From the NCBI GenBank assembly GCA_012728215.1, contig JAAYFO010000010.1, positions 1 through 33,962 on the forward strand: 33,962 nucleotides of DNA, in the 5' to 3' direction. A model generated the notes under the pieces. That model was not told the origin of the DNA and made no database searches. It saw nothing but the letters and a program-made list of their open reading frames with translations. The position numbers were made by a program, and so were the translations under genes. Origin of the DNA: Spirochaetales bacterium. GTDB lineage: Bacteria; Spirochaetota; Spirochaetia; Sphaerochaetales; Sphaerochaetaceae. Below are positions 26,773 to 33,962 of the stretch, one piece after another. The first letter of the stretch is position 1. The number at the start of each line of letters is the position of its first letter.

Positions 26773-28416
26773 TCAGCTACTGTGAAGCAAGGCCTGGGCG
26801 TGCCTGAGGGATTCCTCGTTTTCATCACCGCTAAGCATGCGGGCTATCTCGTGGATGCGGGATTCTTCATCGGCAAATGCGATGCAGCTGAAGGTCCTTC
26901 CCGCCTCCTCGTGCTTGGATACAATGAACTGCGCATCTGCCATGGCCGCAATCGAAGCCAGATGAGTTATCACTACAACCTGTCTGGAACGAGCCAGATT
27001 GCAGAGCTGGATACCGACAGCCTGAGCGACTGTCCCGCCAATCCCTGCATCAACCTCGTCAAACACCTGTGTCTGAGTGTCATCGACTTCTGCAAGCACA
27101 GTCTTTATGGCAAGCATGACTCTTGAAAGCTCTCCGCCTGATGCTATCTGCGAAATCAGCTTCGGTGGCTCTCCCTTGTTGGGAGAAATGAGGAAATTCA
27201 CATCATCCATACCATTAGGCCCCAAATCGGAAGGCAGAATTTCAATTATGAACTTGCCCGACGGCATTCCCAGGTGTGAAAGAGAAGCTTCAATCAGCTT
27301 CTGCAGAACCAAGGCGGCCTTCTTTCTTGCTGAGGAAAGCTTCTGTGCAAGGTCAAGCACTTCATTTTTCTGTTTGCTGATCATGTTTTCCAGCCGTGAC
27401 AGTTCAATCTCAGTCTTTTCTGCTGAGTGAAGAGTGTTCTTTGCATCATGGCAGAAAGCAATCACATCCTCAATCATCGCACCATACTTTCGCAGTCTGC
27501 GTATGGCCATCAGCCGTTCCTGAAGGCTGTCAAGCTTCTCCTGTGAAAATGAAAGATTGGAGATTCTGTCTCTCAATGTCTCAAAGACATCTTCGTTTTC
27601 AATCCTGAGCGACTCGACTCGCCCTGAAAGATCGGCAAGAGTCGAATCAGCCTTCATCGCCTTGACGAGGTCACTTTCCGCATCAAAGAGCAGGTCCTTG
27701 GCCGATGACACTGCATTGATTGCCAGCTGAAGGTTCTCACTGAGCATCTCGTAATTCGAGATCACTGCGATCTGGTCCTTTATCTCCTGATCCTCACCGG
27801 GATGAGGATCGACCTTTGATATTTCCGAGACAGCGAACTCAAGGTAGTCCTTCTCCATCTGGGCCTTTCTGAGTCTGTCCTCGAAATCACTCTTTTCCTG
27901 CTCCATCGCCAGAAGTCGCTGATATGACTGCTGATATGAAGCGACAAGCTCCTGATTTCTTGCATAGGAATCGAGAATCCGCCGTTGTCTGTCAAAATGG
28001 ACAAGGCTCTGATGCTCATGCTGAGAATGCATGTCTATCAGAGAATCCATGAAGCATACAAGTTCATTTCTGGAGACGCTCTGGCCCTGGATTGAAATCA
28101 GGCCTCTGCTTCCGTTTGCTCTTACCACCCTTCTGACGGTTACCGAATCATCTTCCGCCTCGATGCCTCGTTCCTTGAGAAAATCCAGAACAGAATGCCC
28201 TTGAGGTATGCTGACAAGTGCATTGACGACACATTCCTCTGCACCTGTCCTTACAGCCTGAGAATCCGCCTTTTCACCAAGAAGCAAGCCCAAAGCATCT
28301 AGAATAATTGATTTTCCAGCTCCGGTTTCTCCAGTAATGACATTGAATCCTTTTGAGAAATCTATCTCAAGGTTTTCAATCAACGCGAAGTTTCTAATCT
28401 GCAAACTTTCGATCAT
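26773..28416 (-). CDS. recN: DNA repair protein RecN
   Basis: IRNFALIENLEIDFSKGFNVITGETGAGKSIILDALGLLLG, ASGGELSRVMLAIK, FDEVDAGIGG. Confidence 0.96.
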   Translation of the reverse strand: MIESLQIRNFALIENLEIDFSKGFNVITGETGAGKSIILDALGLLLGEKADSQAVRTGAEECVVNALVSIPQGHSVLDFLKERGIEAEDDSVTVRRVVRANGSRGLISIQGQSVSRNELVCFMDSLIDMHSQHEHQSLVHFDRQRRILDSYARNQELVASYQQSYQRLLAMEQEKSDFEDRLRKAQMEKDYLEFAVSEISKVDPHPGEDQEIKDQIAVISNYEMLSENLQLAINAVSSAKDLLFDAESDLVKAMKADSTLADLSGRVESLRIENEDVFETLRDRISNLSFSQEKLDSLQERLMAIRRLRKYGAMIEDVIAFCHDAKNTLHSAEKTEIELSRLENMISKQKNEVLDLAQKLSSARKKAALVLQKLIEASLSHLGMPSGKFIIEILPSDLGPNGMDDVNFLISPNKGEPPKLISQIASGGELSRVMLAIKTVLAEVDDTQTQVFDEVDAGIGGTVAQAVGIQLCNLARSRQVVVITHLASIAAMADAQFIVSKHEEAGRTFSCIAFADEESRIHEIARMLSGDENEESLRHAQALLHSS

Positions 28417-29268
28417 CTAGCAAATGCCTCCATCCCATCGGAGCTTTTCCCTGACCACTTCGAAGAAGCTTCTACGACCTGGGTTGACAAACAGCGCTTT
28501 CTTTTCTGAAACGATTTTCACGGCATCTCCCTCTCCCAATTCCATGAGCACCTGTCCATCGGCATTAAGGCATATGCCGGTACGTTGATCATTCTTGACA
28601 AGGAAACTCACAGTGGAGCCGCCGCTTACCACAATCGGACGGTTTGACAATGAGAAAGGACAGATTGGATTGATTATCATCGCATCCATGTATGGGTCAA
28701 GGACCGGCCCTCCGGCCGCCATGCTGTATGCAGTGGAACCAGTAGGGCTTGCAACGATGACACCATCGGATCGAATGGCACCGCCAAAGCACCCATTGAT
28801 GAACATATCAAGCTTGAGAACCTTGGAAATGCCACTTCCTGAGATGACGATGTCATTCAGTGCATCAGAAAAAAAAGTGAATTCAGTCTGACCTGGCTTT
28901 CTGTAATACGAAGAAAGCATCTTTCGCTTTGAAAGATCTAGCCTTCCTTCAGCAAATTCTATATATGTCTCCTTCCATCGGTCAGCTTCGACTTCCGTGA
29001 TGTATCCAAATGTGCCGAGGTTCACGGCGATGATAGGTGTGCTCTCACAATCCGACAATGCCCTGCAGCAGGTCAGAACCGTTCCATCACCACCTATGGA
29101 GAAAGCCAGGTCCGCACAGAGCCTTGAATCACTGTGCTCCAATTCACCCACATCCATTATATTCAGGCATTTGTCATCAAAGAATTCCTTCATCTCGCTG
29201 ACAATCGCCTCAGCCTTGTCCTTGGATTTGTTGAATACAATCAGTATCCGCTCAATTTTTCTATTCAT
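28417..29268 (-). CDS. nadK: NAD kinase
   Basis: SIGGDGTVLTCCR, GTFGYITEVE, GVIVASPTGSTAYSMAAGGPV. Start at MNRKIERI with AAGGGG SD. Confidence 0.94.
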   Translation of the reverse strand: MNRKIERILIVFNKSKDKAEAIVSEMKEFFDDKCLNIMDVGELEHSDSRLCADLAFSIGGDGTVLTCCRALSDCESTPIIAVNLGTFGYITEVEADRWKETYIEFAEGRLDLSKRKMLSSYYRKPGQTEFTFFSDALNDIVISGSGISKVLKLDMFINGCFGGAIRSDGVIVASPTGSTAYSMAAGGPVLDPYMDAMIINPICPFSLSNRPIVVSGGSTVSFLVKNDQRTGICLNADGQVLMELGEGDAVKIVSEKKALFVNPGRRSFFEVVREKLRWDGGIC

Positions 29269-29294
29269 TGCAATCCCCTTTGCATACCTGTCCA

Positions 29295-30305
29295 TCAGGG
29301 AAGATGGGCAATCACCTTGGCCACGGAATCAATTTCGTTACGAGAAAGAAATGGATATATCGGAAAGACTACAGCTCTGAGAAGATATGGGATTGCACAG
29401 GGAAAATGATCGAAATCATCCAGAAAAGGAATTCCTGCGGAATCAGAAAAAGCCATCCTTATCGGAACCTGATATCTGTCACCGAACTTTATGACATCCT
29501 GTGGCTTGGAATCCAGAAGAACACAGAAGTATCCACCATTGATATCAAAGTCAACGCTGTTGAGTCCGAACAGCTTGTGTCCCGAACTCATGAGACTCTG
29601 TCTGAAAAGCCTGTATATCTCCTTCCTGCGTGCAAGCCGCTCCTCAAGATTTGCCAGCTGGACTATTCCAAGGGATGAATTGAGATCCGGAAGGCTGCGG
29701 AACAATGAATCGTCCGAGTCCTGGCTTTCAATCTTTCCATCCCGGATTCCACAGAAGGCACCGCCACCTGTAGATATGAGATTGTTCTCCTCCAAGGCGC
29801 AGATGACTGCATCACCCTGATGTCCGGCTGCATCATCGTTGAAACGGCTTCCCATGCTTCTTGAGACGTCCTCGATAATGAACATTCCAGTCTCATGAAA
29901 ATTCCTCTGATATGGTATCGAACCGAACGGTTCATCAATGATCACCGCCTTTGCAAGGCAGTTTTTAACCTTGTTCAAATCAATGCAGCAGTTCTCAGGA
30001 TCTATGTCTATGTATTCCACTGAAAGACTGCACTCTGAAGCAACATCAGCGTAGAGTCTGGGAGACAGAACCGACATGGCAATGCTGTCTCCAGGCTGCA
30101 GATCGGCAATAAGAAAGGCATTCTTGATTGCATCTGGATACGAGCGCAGGGCAATACCGTCACTAAGAGACAGCAGCCGGCAGAGACCTTCAACAAATTC
30201 CTTACGCCTTATTCCAGGACCTATTTTTTCATCAACCATTGTCTGGAGCACCGAATCCATATCCTTTCGAGTGATGGTCGGCTTATAAAACTCAATTTGA
30301 CCCAT
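29295..30305 (-). CDS. DegT/DnrJ/EryC1-family fold protein lacking the PLP lysine
   Basis: Overall DegT architecture (YKPTITRKDMD..., PGDSIAMSVLSP, MFIIEDVSRSMGSRF, STGGGAF), but EENNLISTGGGAF at the expected K-x-x-[ST]-[TC]-G-E-G-G site. Confidence 0.72.
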   Translation of the reverse strand: MGQIEFYKPTITRKDMDSVLQTMVDEKIGPGIRRKEFVEGLCRLLSLSDGIALRSYPDAIKNAFLIADLQPGDSIAMSVLSPRLYADVASECSLSVEYIDIDPENCCIDLNKVKNCLAKAVIIDEPFGSIPYQRNFHETGMFIIEDVSRSMGSRFNDDAAGHQGDAVICALEENNLISTGGGAFCGIRDGKIESQDSDDSLFRSLPDLNSSLGIVQLANLEERLARRKEIYRLFRQSLMSSGHKLFGLNSVDFDINGGYFCVLLDSKPQDVIKFGDRYQVPIRMAFSDSAGIPFLDDFDHFPCAIPYLLRAVVFPIYPFLSRNEIDSVAKVIAHLP

Positions 30306-30311
30306 GAATTG

Positions 30312-30352
30312 ATTATAACTTCTACAAAGACAAGAAACAAGTTGTTTCTTGT
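30312..30352 (-). promoter_or_regulatory. Promoter of the DegT-like gene with a perfect 23-nt inverted repeat over the -35 region
   Basis: ACAAGAAACAA-G-TTGTTTCTTGT at 30330-30352 (plus strand). Minus-strand TTGTTT-N17-TATAAT (30312-30317)-N6-ATG. Confidence 0.5.
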
Positions 30353-30404
30353 GGTTTGGAAGGCCTTAAGCGCCTCAGGCTCTTCACTGTCACATGCTTT
30401 CAGG

Positions 30405-30683
30405 TCAGATCAGATTCACCACAAGCATCATGCAGAACAAGGCAACTCCAACAAGGGAAATCACCAGGGATTTCCTTGATTCGCCCTTCTCAATGATACT
30501 TACAGCCGATCCGCCTATTCCAATCACAGCAGGAATGAGAATCGCCAGTAGTTTCGGCATTGTCGTAGGGTTTCCATTCAGGTCAATCTGTGTCGTGACC
30601 ACATCAGGCAATGCCAGATAGCATACAATTGACAGAACCACTGACACAATAAGCAGAATTACTGCAAGAACACGCAATTTCAT
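30405..30683 (-). CDS. Small DUF1648-type (SdpI-like) membrane protein
   Basis: LPDVVTTQIDLNGNPTTMPKLLAI signature between TM segments. Start at 30683 (ATG) or an overlapping TTG at 30698. Confidence 0.65.
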   Translation of the reverse strand: MKLRVLAVILLIVSVVLSIVCYLALPDVVTTQIDLNGNPTTMPKLLAILIPAVIGIGGSAVSIIEKGESRKSLVISLVGVALFCMMLVVNLI

Positions 30684-30694
30684 ATTCTTTAAAC

Positions 30695-33600
30695 TCAAAT
30701 GACCTTGAGAACAAAGTCTTGGCTGTACAATACAGTCATCAGAGAATAAACATTGATTCGCAGTACGATCTCCTGTCCAGCCACAGCGTTCTTTGCCACA
30801 TGAACAAGCAATCTGTTCCTGACGTCAGGATTGATGGAAGCTATGCTCAAGAGCATGTTCGGCACAAGATTGCCTGAAGTCTTGACTATGCCAGTCAAGA
30901 CTTCTGCATCTCCTTGAACGACTTCAACGGATAGATTGACAAGTGGAGAAGTCGAAAGCCCGATATTTCTCACATCGAATCCAATCTCCACTGTTTCCCC
31001 GGCCTTTGCTTCCAAAGCCCTCTTGGAATTGTCCTCGGCGATCAGATAGATGTCCTCCATCAGAATGTTGAAGGTCCTTCGTCCTGTTACAAGATCATAA
31101 TCCACTATCCAGCTTCTCAATGATGAATCTGTGAACTGGAACCGTATTGGAAGCTTCACATTCACTGGGACCACTGGCGATACTGTCAGACCAGGTCGGG
31201 AGAATGAGACGGGAACCGTTCTTCCTGGATTGAGATTGCCGACGACTACACTTGCCCTCTCTGAAATCAAATCGTTGTCAAAATATACGACAAAACGGAC
31301 TTTCTCAAGTGGTTTCTCACCCTTATACTCAATGACTGGTTTGATCTTCAGAACATCAGACGAATAGACTCGTTCGAAGTTTTCCTTGCCTTCGATGAAT
31401 ACGTTGACTATCGACATATCAGGATTATATGCCTTCATATCCACTGAAACAGTCCACTTGAGATCATTCTTGTCAATATTACTGCAGGTCAGGTCAATAA
31501 CAGCGGTTCTGTCATTCTTCAATTCAGCAGTGACATAACCCGAAAGCTGTGTTGAAAGAGGAAGATTTGGCCTGAAGTTGACAACCGTGGTCTCACCGGC
31601 CTTCAGAAGAGGAACTATAATTCTATCGCCTTCAACCTTGAGGAATTCATCGCTGCTGGAAATATTCACTTCGACATTGTAGAGGTTTTCGAGCCCATTA
31701 TTCGAAATGCTGAGCTGCACTCCGAATCTTTCACCATTCTCGAGGAATTCATCGCCATTTCCAAGCTTGATCAGCTCGAACTTATCAAGCGCCAGGTTCA
31801 TTATTGAATTCTTAAGGACCCAGTCGAACTTGCCATTGAAGACCTTTCCGCTCTTTGTTGTCGCACGCAGCAGAATTGTCGCATTTCTGTCATCACCAAA
31901 TCTGGAAGGATCGGCAATGAGCGACAAAGGCTTGTCCGAAGGGCTCAGGAGTCCGGACTTCAGCTCTTCTGATGTCTGGTAGTTTCCCGATGTGCTTGCA
32001 AACCATCCAGCTTCGAGTTTGTCTATTGTCCATGATACCCAGTTCCGACCGCCATCCGCTGAGGCCTCCACAAGAAGGTCGTCAAGAGCCTTCTCGCCAT
32101 AGTTGAATATTCCAAGGCTTATATATAGCTCACGCAGAATGCCATCTGGTCCAGGCATATCATTCACTCTGAAATCAGTGAATGCCACGCCTTCCTTGAT
32201 CACTTCGACTATCGGAGCTTCAAAATCCGATTTGCTCAATGTAAATTCCAATGTCCCAGAGTTATTGAACTTATCCTGAAACTCGATGGCAAATTGCGGG
32301 TCGGTGGTCATGTCCTCAATCTGAAGATAATAACGAAGATAAGTGGAACTCCCTGATTTGACATCATCTAAAATCACAAGATCACCACCATTGTCCTTGT
32401 CGATTATCGAAAGGCCGTCACTCTTGGCAAGCCTGAAAGTCGGGCTGACCAAAGTGCTTTGGGATGAGTTGTTCATCACCTCAACAAAGAGTTCATGTCT
32501 GTTCCTGTCATAGCTGATCTGCCCCAGGCCAATGATCAAGGATCCTTTGCTGACAGCAATATCTACATCTCGGTAATATACTCTGCCTCTTGAATCCTCC
32601 AATGCGGCAATGAGATCAATCTGTCCTTCTGACTCAAAATCCTTGCCAAGCTGAACCAGTATGCCCTGCTTCATTGGAAATTCCTGGGTCTTTCCAGATA
32701 CCATCACTATGCCTTCAAGATCACGAGGTGAATAGAGCGAGACGGTCAGTCGGCCTTCCATGGCTTCCTGTTCCAACGCTTCGGCGTCACCGCTGGATCG
32801 GAGGTTCAGAACAATGCTTCCGGTTTCACCATTCTGAAGAATTCCATCGCCATTGCCATCTACTTCCTCAAAAGATGATAACTCAACATCATGGCTGATC
32901 CATACACCCTCGGCAATCTGAGTCTTTCTCATGTTCAAAAGCTTATCATTCGGACGGTAAAGCGTTCCATCGATTCGCCATCCCCAGAAGCAGCTCTGAT
33001 CATCCCCTCGCTCAACGATGTCTGGAAGAACCAATTCCTCATCATCCTGCCCCATGGACAGGACATACTCATCAATCTTCATTCCTGGCTTGAAAAGGAC
33101 ATCTGAATTCCATATAGGCTTGAATGACATATCTGAATATTCAGCTTTCCATGTCGTTCCATTTTTCCAGACCTTTCCTTTGGAATCATACCAACCGGAA
33201 ACGGTGACGCCTTCATCCTGGGATGAGGACGAAGGTATGGTCACTTCCTCATATGGATATACTTTGATTTCCAGGTCGGATCGAGTGGAATCTATAGACG
33301 AATATAGAAATCTTACGTGGACAGCGAGACCCAAGGTATCGAACAACTCATATTTGAGTTCCTGAGTCTTATCTGGAGTGTATCCTGAACTATCGAGGAT
33401 TCTAAGACAATAATCAATTGTCTTGTTGTCAAGCTTGGATTTTTGGAATTCATCAAGTTCATTTTGAACCATCTGGGCACTGTATGTGTCAAAGCGACCT
33501 TCATAGAATCTTATCCGTTTCTCCAAATTGGCAGCTTTTTCAATCTTTCTATCAGAAAATTCGAGGATTCTACGACGAATTTCAGGATAGGTGCGACTGG

Positions 33601-33703
33601 CAAGTATCTCGTTTTCTATCTGCAAAAAAGTAGTTGATTCTGCAAACGCCATTCCACCCACTAGTATGAACAGAAATACAAATACAAGACTCTTTTTCAA
33701 CAT
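30695..33703 (-). CDS. Large secreted protein with repeated beta-sandwich (CARDB/Ig-like) segments
   Basis: Signal peptide MLKKSLVFVFLFILVGGMAFA. Ca-loop-like DGNGDGILQNGE and KLGNGDEFLENGE repeats. InlB-repeat-like segment VTVSGWYDSKGKVWKNGTTWKAEYSDMSFKPIW. Start moved from 33745 to 33703. Confidence 0.7.
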   Translation of the reverse strand: MLKKSLVFVFLFILVGGMAFAESTTFLQIENEILASRTYPEIRRRILEFSDRKIEKAANLEKRIRFYEGRFDTYSAQMVQNELDEFQKSKLDNKTIDYCLRILDSSGYTPDKTQELKYELFDTLGLAVHVRFLYSSIDSTRSDLEIKVYPYEEVTIPSSSSQDEGVTVSGWYDSKGKVWKNGTTWKAEYSDMSFKPIWNSDVLFKPGMKIDEYVLSMGQDDEELVLPDIVERGDDQSCFWGWRIDGTLYRPNDKLLNMRKTQIAEGVWISHDVELSSFEEVDGNGDGILQNGETGSIVLNLRSSGDAEALEQEAMEGRLTVSLYSPRDLEGIVMVSGKTQEFPMKQGILVQLGKDFESEGQIDLIAALEDSRGRVYYRDVDIAVSKGSLIIGLGQISYDRNRHELFVEVMNNSSQSTLVSPTFRLAKSDGLSIIDKDNGGDLVILDDVKSGSSTYLRYYLQIEDMTTDPQFAIEFQDKFNNSGTLEFTLSKSDFEAPIVEVIKEGVAFTDFRVNDMPGPDGILRELYISLGIFNYGEKALDDLLVEASADGGRNWVSWTIDKLEAGWFASTSGNYQTSEELKSGLLSPSDKPLSLIADPSRFGDDRNATILLRATTKSGKVFNGKFDWVLKNSIMNLALDKFELIKLGNGDEFLENGERFGVQLSISNNGLENLYNVEVNISSSDEFLKVEGDRIIVPLLKAGETTVVNFRPNLPLSTQLSGYVTAELKNDRTAVIDLTCSNIDKNDLKWTVSVDMKAYNPDMSIVNVFIEGKENFERVYSSDVLKIKPVIEYKGEKPLEKVRFVVYFDNDLISERASVVVGNLNPGRTVPVSFSRPGLTVSPVVPVNVKLPIRFQFTDSSLRSWIVDYDLVTGRRTFNILMEDIYLIAEDNSKRALEAKAGETVEIGFDVRNIGLSTSPLVNLSVEVVQGDAEVLTGIVKTSGNLVPNMLLSIASINPDVRNRLLVHVAKNAVAGQEIVLRINVYSLMTVLYSQDFVLKVI

Positions 33704-33709
33704 GATTTT

Positions 33710-33739
33710 ATTATTGCCCATTTCCATGCAAAATGTAAA
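33710..33739 (-). promoter_or_regulatory. Putative promoter of the large secreted protein gene
   Basis: Minus strand: TTTACA (33734-33739), 18 bp, AATAAT (33710-33715), 6 nt, ATG (33703). Confidence 0.45.
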
Positions 33740-33785
33740 CAACAATCATCTTTCATTGACTTTTTTATGCATTGGATTCAAATTG

Positions 33786-33821
33786 AAAAAACCCAGAAAG
33801 CAATGTCATTGTCCTGGGTTT
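33786..33821 (-). terminator. Rho-independent terminator of the rRNA operon
   Basis: Minus strand: AAACCCAG...CTGGGTTTTTT, 8-bp perfect stem with inner CAATG/CATTG stem, T tract. Confidence 0.85.
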
Positions 33822-33850
33822 GAAATCGAAGGGAAAAAAAGATAAAAAAA

Positions 33851-33962
33851 GGCCCGGCGGCTACCTACTCTCCCGCAAATCAATGCAGTACCATCGGCGT
33901 GTGAGCGCTTGACTTCCGTGTTCGGGATGGGAACGGGTATTGTCACTCAGCTATGGCCACCG
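33851..33962 (-). rRNA. rrf: 5S ribosomal RNA (right window edge; the operon continues beyond)
   Basis: Reverse complement CGGTGGCCATAGCTGAGTGACAATACCCGTTCCCATCCCGAACACGGAAGTCAAGC...GGGAGAGTAGGTAGCCGCCGGGCC is 5S-like. Confidence 0.95.

Noticed and set aside
1-33962. CRISPR arrays, transposases, phage genes, toxin-antitoxin or defence loci
   Set aside because: None visible on reading either strand; all substantial ORFs are accounted for by core or envelope/metabolic functions.

Overview
The window is about 34 kb of chromosomal core sequence, most likely from a spirochaete. This rests on gene content and order plus a DUF4912/GH57 island; no 16S is visible. From left to right it contains: the 5' end of an NSS-family Na+ symporter (-); secA (-); a tandem class II aldolase (+); a LysM/LytM-like envelope protein (-); a stand-alone ftsI/PBP (+); a long minus-strand division/recombination/protease run (mraZ-rsmH-ftsL?-murF-mraY-ftsW-ftsQ-ftsA-ftsZ-xerD-dprA-xerC-hslV-hslU-flhF-like); an alpha-glucan island (GH57 branching enzyme and DUF4912 on -, GH57/DUF3536 on +); recN-nadK-DegT-like (-); a large secreted multi-domain protein with a small DUF1648 membrane protein (-); and a 5S rRNA (-) at the right edge. 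I see no CRISPR array, prophage, transposon or obvious defence system. The observations most worth follow-up are: (1) four unrelated genes with no Shine-Dalgarno and a -10-like hexamer exactly 6 nt before the ATG, which is leaderless mRNA architecture; (2) a direct hslU::flhF-like junction that looks like the scar of a lost flagellar superoperon, with the remaining FlhF carrying a broken G3 motif; (3) MraZ-box-like repeats bracketing the dcw promoter; (4) several proteins that kept their fold but lost catalytic residues (LytM, a DegT aminotransferase without the PLP lysine, the second aldolase domain); (5) palindromic operator-like elements over the promoters of the NSS transporter and the DegT-like gene.
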